Source of the DNA: Bacteroidales bacterium M7
Lineage (GTDB): Bacteria; Bacteroidota; Bacteroidia; Bacteroidales; Muribaculaceae
Direction: 5' to 3'
Assembly (NCBI GenBank): GCA_001689515.1
Contig: LUJR01000007.1
Location: 4,225 to 49,946, forward strand
Length of the DNA stretch: 45,722 nt
The notes under the pieces are model-generated. The model was given only the letters and a program-made list of their open reading frames with translations, was not told the origin of the DNA and searched no databases. Positions 1-7,459 of this stretch are shown here, piece after piece. The position numbers and the translations under genes were made by a program. Every line of letters begins with the position of its first letter. Within the stretch, counting starts at the first letter, position 1.

Positions 1-57
1 GCGCAGGCGGTCGTCGGCCGCGTCCTTGATTCTGATAAATGTTTCCTTTATTTTCAT
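1..57 (-). CDS. traL: TraL conjugative transposon protein, N-terminal fragment cut by the window edge
   Basis: An ATG on the minus strand at 55-57 opens a frame that runs off the left edge after 19 codons (MKIKETFIRIKDAADDRLR). It begins 13 bp after the traK stop. The charged start and its place directly after traK fit TraL of Bacteroides conjugative transposons, a small membrane protein of the mating apparatus. The call rests mainly on gene order because only 19 residues are visible. Confidence 0.55.
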   Translation of the reverse strand, partial: MKIKETFIRIKDAADDRLR

Positions 58-70
58 GTCGTTTCTTGTT

Positions 71-694
71 TTATCGGTCAGACACCCTAAGGTCGCGGTT
101 CTCCACTACCCGGAAAGACTCAAGGATGAAACCGTGTGGATTATTGTCACTTCTTGTGGAGTTGATAAGCCGTCCCCGTGTCACAAGGGAGCGCTCGGTG
201 ACGCTTTTCTCACGGATTATGGAGAGGCGCGAGTAAGCCATCACATCGTAAGGATAGGAATGGAAATCGCATTTCACACTGTCTATCTCTATGCGCTGTG
301 TGATATTGCCCGATATGACGCGGTTGTAGTACCCCTGCTCGGCAAGATCGCGGTAATGGCCGTATGCCGAGCGGTCGGCAAGGAACAGGGCACGCTGTAT
401 GTTGCCCTCGATGGCGCTCTTGTCGGGAGCCAGCGAGAAGAACAGCTCGTGGAAACGCTTCACATGCTCCCGTGCCTCCACGGGGCGGTTCTGCGAAAGA
501 TCCTGCGCCAGAGCCAGCATCAGCGACTTCCCCTCGTCAAGCACATATATCTTCTGCCGCTGCGCCTCGGCAAAACGGTATGCCTTCCATACCGAATACC
601 CCACAAGGAGCGTGCAGGCGCACAGATAGACTATGCCGAACAGACGGAGCTGCCGGAAGCTGCTCTCGATGTTTTTTAATGATTTGAACTGCAT
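71..694 (-). CDS. traK: Conjugative transposon protein TraK
   Basis: A 207-residue protein that resembles TraK of the Bacteroides CTnDOT-type conjugation operon. TraK is a mating-pore component related to VirB8/TrbF. A short cytoplasmic N-terminus is followed by one membrane segment at about residues 18-36, then a periplasmic domain. The frame is intact from ATG at 692-694 to TAA at 71-73. Upstream lies truncated traJ and downstream traL, the standard tra order. With traJ broken and the rest of the tra operon outside the window, its function here cannot be judged. Expression would need a promoter that the truncation has probably removed. Confidence 0.85.
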   Translation of the reverse strand: MQFKSLKNIESSFRQLRLFGIVYLCACTLLVGYSVWKAYRFAEAQRQKIYVLDEGKSLMLALAQDLSQNRPVEAREHVKRFHELFFSLAPDKSAIEGNIQRALFLADRSAYGHYRDLAEQGYYNRVISGNITQRIEIDSVKCDFHSYPYDVMAYSRLSIIREKSVTERSLVTRGRLINSTRSDNNPHGFILESFRVVENRDLRVSDR

Positions 695-716
695 AAGAAC
701 ACTGTTTTAATGGTTT

Positions 717-1154
717 TCACTTGATAAGGCGCCCGGCCACGTTGCCTACAGCCGCACCTGCCGCACCGCCGGCTATGGAGCCTGTCTTTGAAGCGGTCTG
801 GTTCACGTTCTTGCCGTAGTTTCCGGCACCGCCGCCTGTCTGCACAATCCATCCCGCCACGGTGGGTATGGTGAAATACCCGATTATTCCGATGATGAGG
901 AAAGTGATGTACACGGCGTTGGAGCCGTCGGGAATGAAATTCGGATCCGTGAGCTGCTCTATGTCCTTCTGGAGCATGAGCACCTGTATCCTCGCAAGCA
1001 CGCTGCTGAACAGGTCGCTGACCGGAAGCCACAGGTAGATGCTAATGTATCTCACGAACCACTGCGTAAGTGTGGCCTGGAATCCGTCCCATACCGATAT
1101 GGCGAAAGATATGGGACCCAGTATTGAAAGCACCACTCGGACGAATAACGCCAA
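717..1154 (-). pseudogene. traJ: TraJ conjugative transposon protein, C-terminal remnant
   Basis: About 145 codons match the C-terminal part of TraJ, a polytopic inner-membrane protein of about 330 residues in this family. The piece shows hydrophobic segments (about residues 5-20 and 75-95) and ends in a Gly/Ala-rich tail. No ATG opens it: the first possible start is TTG at 1152-1154, and the same frame has a TAG a few codons upstream (about 1161-1163). Recognisable TraJ sequence therefore stops at about 1155, and the N-terminal half is missing. This is either the decayed edge of an integrated element or a recombination junction with the chromosome. It is unlikely to be functional. Confidence 0.75.
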
Positions 1155-1194
1155 TCTCTCCTAACTCTCAACACCTTACCTTATTCCCCATTTA

Positions 1195-1227
1195 TTGCCA
1201 TAGTCTCGCGAATTCTATGTATCTTTG
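1195..1227 (+). promoter_or_regulatory. Bacteroidota promoter for the PD40 gene
   Basis: TTG at 1195-1197 and TATCTTTG (TAnnTTTG class) at 1220-1227, 22 nt apart, slightly longer than the usual 19-21. Transcription would start near 1234. This argues against the TTG start codon at 1225, which lies inside the -7 box, and favours ATG 1249. Confidence 0.6.
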
Positions 1228-1248
1228 CTGACATTTTATAGTATATTA

Positions 1249-2529
1249 ATGTCTATGAGTTATATTAACGTTAACAAAAGACTTCAGTTTCTGTTAGCAT
1301 CATATATCATCGCGACCATCTATGGAGGCATCGCCTATGCTCAGTCAAAGAAAGCCGCCTCCGAAAATGTATCATCAGCGAATGTCATCACAGAAATCCA
1401 GCGGGAAATCTCGGATTACAATCTTGACAAAGCCGAAGAACTGATAGAAAACGCGGAGGCAGCTAACCGACGTAACAAGCGAAAGAATCCACTCCCTGAA
1501 GGACTGGATGCGGCAAAAGACGAAATTGTCAAAATGCGCGAGATGCTTGACAGAGTGGAGTCAATCGAAATCATCGACAGCATAGCCGTGGCAAAGAAAG
1601 ACGCGTATAAGCATATACCATTGTCAACGGCAGCCGGGAGATATCTTGCCCCGACAGTGCTCCCCTCTGTATTCCCAAGCAAAGACGCATCAGCAGTTTA
1701 TGCCACCGAAGATTACTCTATGATCATGTGGGGTGCACGCAACCCACAGGGAGCTATGAGCATCTATCAGAGCGACCGTCTATCGGATGGAACCTATGCG
1801 GCACCTGTGGCAATAGATGGTGAATTTGGAACTGCCGACATAGATTTCCCCTATCTGTCGTCAGATGGTGTCACCTTATATTATGCGTCAAAGCATCTCG
1901 ACGGTCTTGGAGGCTACGACATATACATGACGCGCCGTGAAGATGGCAAATTTCTGTTGCCCCAGAATATCGGCATGCCATACAATTCAACTTCCGATGA
2001 CTATATGCTCGTCATAGATGATGTGAAAAATGTGGGATGGTGGATGACAGAGCGCAATGCGGCTCCAGGCATGGTGACGATATATACTTTCATACCTCAG
2101 GAACTCCGCAAGAATTATACCCCCGATACACCCGGGCTTGCCTCCCTGGCTAAAATCAAATCATACAAATCAAGCTGGCTGCCGGATAAAGACTATACCG
2201 GCATCATAGCCACTGCACGACATGCCGTTACAGACAATACCGCCAAGGAGTCAGCTTTTGAGTTCTATATCCCAAGCAAGGGCATCTACAGAGCTTTTTC
2301 TGACTTCAAGTCTCCACAGGCTTGTGAACTGATGAAAGATTATATAGAACTGACCAATAAATGCACTTCCCTTAAAAGCCATATAGCCCGTATGAGACTC
2401 TCTTATTCATCAGGAGACCAGTCTGTTACAGAGGCTATAGTGAAAGGAGAAAAAGAAGTTCAAACGCTTGAGAAGGATATCAAAACTCTCAGCAACGAGA
2501 TAGTCCGCACCGAACAATCGATCGACTAA
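1249..2529 (+). CDS. Secreted or membrane-anchored PD40 (WD40-like) repeat protein
   Basis: A 426-residue protein with a hydrophobic N-terminus (about residues 12-32, ending near YAQS) that could be a signal peptide or anchor. The middle carries PD40-type beta-propeller blades: an FPYLSSDG motif, then LYYAS and GYDIYM, the pattern seen in TolB-like and Bacteroidota surface proteins. The N-terminal 100 residues and the C-terminal 60 are charged and probably coiled-coil. No OmpA domain follows, unlike the gliding/T9SS PorE proteins. ATG 1249 was chosen because the longer frame starts inside the promoter; ATG 1255 is also possible. Its stop is 23 bp before cstA, so co-transcription is plausible. 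The role is unknown; an envelope location is inferred. Confidence 0.65.
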   Translation: MSMSYINVNKRLQFLLASYIIATIYGGIAYAQSKKAASENVSSANVITEIQREISDYNLDKAEELIENAEAANRRNKRKNPLPEGLDAAKDEIVKMREMLDRVESIEIIDSIAVAKKDAYKHIPLSTAAGRYLAPTVLPSVFPSKDASAVYATEDYSMIMWGARNPQGAMSIYQSDRLSDGTYAAPVAIDGEFGTADIDFPYLSSDGVTLYYASKHLDGLGGYDIYMTRREDGKFLLPQNIGMPYNSTSDDYMLVIDDVKNVGWWMTERNAAPGMVTIYTFIPQELRKNYTPDTPGLASLAKIKSYKSSWLPDKDYTGIIATARHAVTDNTAKESAFEFYIPSKGIYRAFSDFKSPQACELMKDYIELTNKCTSLKSHIARMRLSYSSGDQSVTEAIVKGEKEVQTLEKDIKTLSNEIVRTEQSID

Positions 2530-2552
2530 CAAGATTAAAATATATTCCAATC

Positions 2553-4016
2553 ATGACTTCATTTCTTATAGCGTTCGCAGTGCTTATAGCAGGCTATTTC
2601 ATCTACGGCGCATTAGTAGAAAAAGTATTTGCCAGCGACAAAAGCCGCAAGACCCCTGCCAAGACCATGGCTGACGGAATCGACTATGTGGAGATGCCCA
2701 CCTGGAAGGTTTTCCTGATACAGTTTCTCAACATAGCCGGTGTGGGTCCGATATTCGGAGCAATCATGGGTATCATGTATGGTCCGGCAGCGTTTCTGTG
2801 GATTGTACTAGGCACAATCTTCGCCGGTGCTGTCCATGACTTCATATCCGGCATGATTTCGGTACGCATGGGCGGAAAGTCCCTGCCCGAAATCGTAGGC
2901 ACAGAACTCGGCAAGAAGATCAAACTCATCATGGGCATATTCACATGCGTCTTACTCGTGATGGTTATCGCAGTTTTCGTGCGCACACCTGCCAATCTTC
3001 TCGCCACCCTCACTCCCGAACATCTCAATGCCACATTCTGGGCTTCATGTATCTTCATATACTATATCCTTGCCACACTGCTCCCGGTTGACAAACTGAT
3101 AGGCAACCTCTACCCCGTCTTCGGCTTCGCATTGCTGTTTATGGCTGCCGGTATAATGGGCTACATGATAGTCAACGGCATCAACATCCCTGACGGTTTC
3201 GCCGAGGGGCTTGCCAACCGACATCCTGGAGGCGATATGGCACCGATATTCCCGATGATGTGCATTTCGATAGCCTGCGGGGCTATATCCGGTTTCCATG
3301 CAACCCAAAGCCCTATGATGGCACGTTGCCTCAAGAACGAGAAATACGGTCGCCCTGTGTTCTATGGAGCCATGGTATCGGAAGGTATCGTCGCCTTGAT
3401 TTGGGCTGCAGCCGCCATAACCTTCACAGGTGGATATGACAAACTGGCTGGATATATGGCAGAAAACGGTCAGGATGCCGGCATTCTCGTACATGAAGTC
3501 TGCGTCAGCTGGCTCGGTACGTTCGGAGGCATACTTGCCATCCTCGGTGTCATTGCCGCGCCAATCACCACTGGCGATACTGCCATGCGCAGCCTCCGTC
3601 TCATCATCGCCGATTCTATAGGCATGAGCCAGAAGAAGTTTGTCAAGCGCATCCTTGTGACTCTCCCCATAGTCGGTGTGAGCTATCTGCTCATAAACAT
3701 CAATTTCGATGTGCTGTGGAGATATTTCGCATGGTGTAACCAGACGCTCTCCATATTCACATTGTGGGCATGCACCGTATATCTTGCGCGCCACGGCAAG
3801 GCTTATGTCATAACCATGCTTCCGGCGATGTTTATGACAATGCTCTGCGTGACATTCATCTGTTTTGCTCCCCTTGGCACATACGTAGCTGGCATAGGTC
3901 TGCCTCTTTTCGCCAGCCAGGTAATCGGAGCATTGGCGATGACTGCATGCACAGTCAGCTTCTATATATGGAAAAGAGGGCTACAGACTTCACCCGAAAT
4001 CATAGTAAAGGACTGA
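2553..4016 (+). CDS. cstA: Carbon starvation protein A (CstA) family transporter
   Basis: A 487-residue polytopic membrane protein. Conserved CstA stretches are visible: GVGPIFGAI at 63-71, then HDFISGMISVRMGGKSLPEI at 95-114, and a SGFHATQSPMMA segment near 247-258. CstA proteins take up peptides and, in enterobacteria, pyruvate during carbon limitation. E. coli CstA is about 700 residues; this is the shorter Bacteroidota form and appears complete. It lies 23 bp after the PD40 gene and 4 bp before the PHP phosphatase, so the three probably form one transcript. The substrate cannot be told from sequence. Confidence 0.88.
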   Translation: MTSFLIAFAVLIAGYFIYGALVEKVFASDKSRKTPAKTMADGIDYVEMPTWKVFLIQFLNIAGVGPIFGAIMGIMYGPAAFLWIVLGTIFAGAVHDFISGMISVRMGGKSLPEIVGTELGKKIKLIMGIFTCVLLVMVIAVFVRTPANLLATLTPEHLNATFWASCIFIYYILATLLPVDKLIGNLYPVFGFALLFMAAGIMGYMIVNGINIPDGFAEGLANRHPGGDMAPIFPMMCISIACGAISGFHATQSPMMARCLKNEKYGRPVFYGAMVSEGIVALIWAAAAITFTGGYDKLAGYMAENGQDAGILVHEVCVSWLGTFGGILAILGVIAAPITTGDTAMRSLRLIIADSIGMSQKKFVKRILVTLPIVGVSYLLININFDVLWRYFAWCNQTLSIFTLWACTVYLARHGKAYVITMLPAMFMTMLCVTFICFAPLGTYVAGIGLPLFASQVIGALAMTACTVSFYIWKRGLQTSPEIIVKD

Positions 4017-4020
4017 TACG

Positions 4021-4845
4021 ATGACAGCAGCCGACATTATAACAATCTGTAGCAATACCGACCGCTACAATTTCCACGGTCACACGCAGTACTGCGACGG
4101 ACATGCCGACATGGAAGATTTCGTGACGGCAGCCATCGCAGGCGGTACACTACACTACGGCTTTACGCCTCACTCCCCTATACCGTTTCCATCGCCGTGC
4201 AACATGAGTCGGGAGGCTGTCACAGACTATATGTCAGAAATCGGCAGGCTGCGTGAAAAATACGGTGAGCACATATCACTCTATGCCGGCATGGAAGTAG
4301 ATTATCTTGATGGCACATGGGGACCATCATGCGATTATATACAGTCGCTGCCGCTTGACTTCCGCATCGGCTCAGTACATTTCATCCCGGCAGATAATGG
4401 ATTTGTGGACGTTGACGGACGCTTTGACAGTTTCAAAATCAAGATGGAGAAATATTTTTCCAATGACATAGAAGCAGTTGTGAAGCTATTCTATTCACAA
4501 TCTATCCGCATGGTCGAAGCTGGCGGTTTTGACATCATAGGTCACTTTGATAAAATCGGACATAATGCATCTCACTTCCGCCCTGGAATAGAGTCCGAGG
4601 AATGGTACAAGTCCGAGGCAAACCGTCTTGTGGACTGCATAATTGACAACGGTTGCATCGTTGAGCTCAACACCAAAGCTTACCATCAGCATAATCACAG
4701 ACTGTTCCCGTCCGAACGGCTGTTGCGACGCGTGATCAACGGGGGGACGAAAGTAATCGTCAACAGCGATGCCCATGATCCGCTGCTGATAGAAGCAGGA
4801 CGCCCTGAGGCTTTTGAACTGCTGAAGAAGCTTTACGTATCATAG
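4021..4845 (+). CDS. PHP-family histidinol-phosphatase-like phosphoesterase
   Basis: A 274-residue PHP-domain protein. Metal-binding motifs are visible: FHGHTQYCDG at 18-27, GFTPHSP at 47-53, GMEVDY near 90-95, SVHF at 118-121, IIGHFDK near 176, and a C-terminal NSDAHDP. This layout matches the HisK/HisJ-type histidinol-phosphatase (L-histidinol phosphate to histidinol, the penultimate step of histidine synthesis). No other his genes are nearby, so another phosphate ester remains possible. It starts 4 bp after cstA and is followed by a perfect inverted repeat at 4872-4924. Confidence 0.8.
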   Translation: MTAADIITICSNTDRYNFHGHTQYCDGHADMEDFVTAAIAGGTLHYGFTPHSPIPFPSPCNMSREAVTDYMSEIGRLREKYGEHISLYAGMEVDYLDGTWGPSCDYIQSLPLDFRIGSVHFIPADNGFVDVDGRFDSFKIKMEKYFSNDIEAVVKLFYSQSIRMVEAGGFDIIGHFDKIGHNASHFRPGIESEEWYKSEANRLVDCIIDNGCIVELNTKAYHQHNHRLFPSERLLRRVINGGTKVIVNSDAHDPLLIEAGRPEAFELLKKLYVS

Positions 4846-4871
4846 ATTTGTAAATCTGATATTAATTGCAT

Positions 4872-4924
4872 AACTTCGTGATGGGTGTATTCAGGATTTG
4901 CGTCCTAATCCCCATCACGAAGTT
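4872..4924. promoter_or_regulatory. Perfect 14-bp inverted repeat just before the SDR-like gene
   Basis: Arms 4872-4885 (aacttcgtgatggg) and 4911-4924 are exact reverse complements separated by 25 nt, which contain a smaller agga/tcct stem. The right arm ends 6 bp before ATG 4931, so in RNA it would cover the ribosome-binding region of the downstream gene. There is no long T tract, so it is a weak terminator at best. It could be a terminator for the PHP gene, an operator or a translational hairpin. Confidence 0.6.
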
Positions 4925-4930
4925 TCATAT

Positions 4931-5788
4931 ATGGATACCAAATCAGAGCCAGCAAAATCAATGCTTATCGTCAGTGACAGAGCATTTATGGAGAGCTACC
5001 TCATAGAGCAGTTCAAGCAATCATATGATGTGAGGCTGCTGCATGTGGATGATCTGCAACATGTTGCATCATTGTCACGGCATTATGATACGGTCATATA
5101 CAGTCCTGTAGCTGCGGCATCCAACATCTCTCATATCCACCGACTTTGTGATGCAATGGGGACTGACATCCCCGACAATCTTATGTTCATATCTTCCTAT
5201 GAAGTATATGGATTTGAAGCCTATCGCGGCATGACTATAACCGAAAGAGACGTTCCTCACCCTGATACCCCTTATGGGCGAGACCTGCTTGAATGCGAGC
5301 GGCATCTGATTGAATGGACTAAAACTCACACCCCTACATCGCTGACCATACTGCGACCTGGCGAAGTCATAGGTAACGGCATGACCGGACGGATACGCAA
5401 GATGACCTACAGAATAGCCAACGGCATTTACATGCACTTACCCGACTATGACGGCACGATACCGCTCATCCATGCCGAAGACTTGGCTAAAGCTGCTTCA
5501 TGCCTCTGCGGCAAACGCGGCATCTTCAACATCAATGACGGATGCATGCATCGCCGCCGAGAAGTAGCCGATGCTATAGCTCATCGTCTCAACGACAAAC
5601 GAATATTTGTGCTGCCCCGCAAATCGGTGGCTCTGCTAAAACTGATTTCACATATGACTCCCTCCATAAAGAAATCGCTTGGAGCAAGGTCATATGAGGC
5701 TATATACGACACTGCATCAATGACAGTAGCTACCGACAATTGCTTCACGCCCAGAGATGTATTAGCTTATCTCAACAGCAAATCCTAA
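4931..5788 (+). CDS. Degenerate NAD(P)-dependent epimerase/dehydratase-like (extended SDR) protein
   Basis: A 285-residue protein with the overall order of an extended short-chain dehydrogenase: beta-strand MLIVSD, a FISSYEVYG strand, a proline-rich P..PYGRDLLECE helix, LRPGEVIGNG and an IPLIHAEDLAKA segment. Two hallmarks are missing. The N-terminal GxxGxxG dinucleotide loop is replaced by SDRAFMESY, and the YxxxK catalytic pair reads YGRDL. It may be a non-catalytic or repurposed SDR fold. ATG 4931 is preferred over an upstream non-ATG start because it follows the hairpin and begins the first core strand. A DUF115/GT42-like gene follows 66 bp later. Confidence 0.65.
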   Translation: MDTKSEPAKSMLIVSDRAFMESYLIEQFKQSYDVRLLHVDDLQHVASLSRHYDTVIYSPVAAASNISHIHRLCDAMGTDIPDNLMFISSYEVYGFEAYRGMTITERDVPHPDTPYGRDLLECERHLIEWTKTHTPTSLTILRPGEVIGNGMTGRIRKMTYRIANGIYMHLPDYDGTIPLIHAEDLAKAASCLCGKRGIFNINDGCMHRRREVADAIAHRLNDKRIFVLPRKSVALLKLISHMTPSIKKSLGARSYEAIYDTASMTVATDNCFTPRDVLAYLNSKS

Positions 5789-5854
5789 TCCCACATAAAT
5801 CTGCTTACAAAATTGGCTTCAATCTCTACACTGATATCGGATATAGGACATACG

Positions 5855-6679
5855 ATGGTGGGAATCGTCAAGATTTTGGCTCAATCTCGATGTACCCATG
5901 GATGCAGCAAATCCGTGTCAAAGGATGAGTCGCTTATCATCCTCGGCAACGGGCCGTCGCTCAACGACTCCATCCGCGATGACATGGACATATTGCGGAC
6001 ACATGCGTGTATGGCTGTGAATTTTGCTGCCAACAGCGATGAATACCTCCGGCTGAGACCGCGCTATTATATACTGGCTGACCCGCATTTTTTCACGGCA
6101 CATGGCGCAGACAATAATGTGACGCGTCTGTTTGAGCGCATCGCCTCGCTTACCGACTGGCAGATGACCCTGTTTGTTCCTGCTGCATATGTGAAAAATT
6201 TCGCCTTGCCGTCACCCAATGAACACGTAACAATATGCTCTTATAACTGCGTGGGGGTCGAAGGTTTCTCTGCATTTGAAAACAGCATATATGCACGAGG
6301 ACTTGCAATGCCACGTCCACGCAATATACTCATCCCAGCTCTTATGACCGGCATACACCTTGGCTTCCGACATATTTACATATGCGGAGCTGACCACTCA
6401 TGGACCCGCACGCTCAGCGTAAGCGAGGACAACAAGGTGGTCACCGTGCAACCCCACTTCTATAAAGACAATGCCGATGAGCATGCGCGTGTTACACAAG
6501 TCTATGACAACGTGAAGTTGCATGAGATATTAAACAGTTTCTACATCGCATTCAAAAGCTATCATACCATAGCACGATATGCCGCATCAAGAGGCGTTGA
6601 AATATTCAACGCCACAAAGGGAAGCTTCATAGACGCGTTCCCTCGTCGCAGCCTTTGTGATATATCTGCAAACCACTGA
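5855..6679 (+). CDS. DUF115 / GT42-like protein with GNGPSLN nucleotide-sugar-type motif
   Basis: A 274-residue protein from ATG 5855; a longer frame begins at TTG 5813. The diagnostic feature is IILGNGPSLN near residues 28-37. This motif occurs in DUF115 (MptE/Maf-like) proteins and in GT42 sialyltransferases. A later IYICGADHSWTR segment resembles the second conserved block of that fold. No signal peptide or membrane segment is apparent, so it is probably cytosolic. A role in transferring or making a surface sugar is inference. It sits between an SDR-like gene and queF, 7 bp before the latter. The N-terminal 25 residues are cysteine-containing and unconserved-looking, so the start is uncertain. 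Confidence 0.55.
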   Translation: MVGIVKILAQSRCTHGCSKSVSKDESLIILGNGPSLNDSIRDDMDILRTHACMAVNFAANSDEYLRLRPRYYILADPHFFTAHGADNNVTRLFERIASLTDWQMTLFVPAAYVKNFALPSPNEHVTICSYNCVGVEGFSAFENSIYARGLAMPRPRNILIPALMTGIHLGFRHIYICGADHSWTRTLSVSEDNKVVTVQPHFYKDNADEHARVTQVYDNVKLHEILNSFYIAFKSYHTIARYAASRGVEIFNATKGSFIDAFPRRSLCDISANH

Positions 6680-6686
6680 TAATATT

Positions 6687-7154
6687 ATGAGAACACCAGA
6701 CCAACTTCAAGGAGTGACCCATCTCGGAAGCAAAGCCACTGAATACCCTACGGACTATGATCCATCATTGCTCCAATCATTCAAGAATCTGCATCCTGAG
6801 CGTGATTACCTCGTCACTCTCGACTGCCCGGAGTTTACATCTCTCTGTCCTAAGACCGGACAGCCCGACTTTGCTCGCATCATCATCAATTACATACCCG
6901 ATCTTGAGATGGTCGAGAGCAAGAGCCTAAAGCTTTACCTGTTCAGTTTCCGCAATCATGGGGACTTCCACGAGGACTGCGTTAACATCATATTGGATGA
7001 CCTGCGGAAACTCATGCAGCCGAGATACATCGAAGTCATCGGACTGTTTACCCCTCGGGGAGGCATCGCCATACATCCGTTTGCTAACTGGGGTGACGAT
7101 GCGCATAGCCAGCTCGCCCAGCAGAGGTTGATAGCATGTATGCCTACCCACTGA
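6687..7154 (+). CDS. queF: NADPH-dependent 7-cyano-7-deazaguanine reductase QueF
   Basis: A 155-residue unimodular (YkvM-type) QueF that reduces preQ0 to preQ1 in queuosine synthesis. The catalytic cysteine is C54 in TSLCPKTGQPD. The family motif ESKSLKLY is at 77-84 and FHE at 94-96. The length matches the short-form enzyme. ATG 6687 was chosen because it gives the normal N-terminus and lies 7 bp after the preceding stop. The DUF4492-cydAB group follows 16 bp later. No other que genes are in the window. Confidence 0.93.
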   Translation: MRTPDQLQGVTHLGSKATEYPTDYDPSLLQSFKNLHPERDYLVTLDCPEFTSLCPKTGQPDFARIIINYIPDLEMVESKSLKLYLFSFRNHGDFHEDCVNIILDDLRKLMQPRYIEVIGLFTPRGGIAIHPFANWGDDAHSQLAQQRLIACMPTH

Positions 7155-7170
7155 CATCCACCTCATCCGC

Positions 7171-7398
7171 ATGTCTGACAAGCCATTGCTTATAACACGG
7201 ATCTGGAGATTCTACCGTGACGGTTTTCGGGAAATGACAACCGGAAAGAGTCTGTGGGCGTTAATAATCGTGAAGCTTGTGCTGATATTCGTGATCATGA
7301 AACTGCTGTTTTTCCCTAACCTGCTGAAACGGGACTATAATGATGACGACTCACGAGCTGACGCTGTCAGGACATCCCTCCTTGATGAACGCCGATGA
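7171..7398 (+). CDS. DUF4492 small membrane protein preceding cydAB
   Basis: A 75-residue protein with an amphipathic N-terminus (ITRIWRFYRDGFREMT) and one membrane helix at about residues 29-48, followed by a charged tail. This matches DUF4492, a Bacteroidota family characteristically found directly in front of cydA. A role as an accessory subunit or assembly factor of cytochrome bd, like the small CydX/CydH-type subunits elsewhere, is suggested by size, topology and position but is inference. It lies 61 bp before cydA. Confidence 0.8.
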   Translation: MSDKPLLITRIWRFYRDGFREMTTGKSLWALIIVKLVLIFVIMKLLFFPNLLKRDYNDDDSRADAVRTSLLDERR

Positions 7399-7459
7399 AG
7401 CAGATAAATTCTTGCGACCTACTACTGATATTCCATAATACATAATACTTAAAAATACC

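Noticed and set aside
26..679. A 217-codon plus-strand frame across the left edge
   Set aside because: It is the exact antisense of traK, shows no known family and contains no promoter or ribosome-binding site; traK is the coherent protein.
1225..1248. TTG start eight codons upstream for the PD40 protein
   Set aside because: It lies within the -7 box TATCTTTG, so it would precede the transcript start.
3045..3794. A 249-codon minus-strand frame opposite cstA
   Set aside because: Translation is His/Tyr-rich with no recognisable family and mirrors the cstA codons; cstA is unambiguous.
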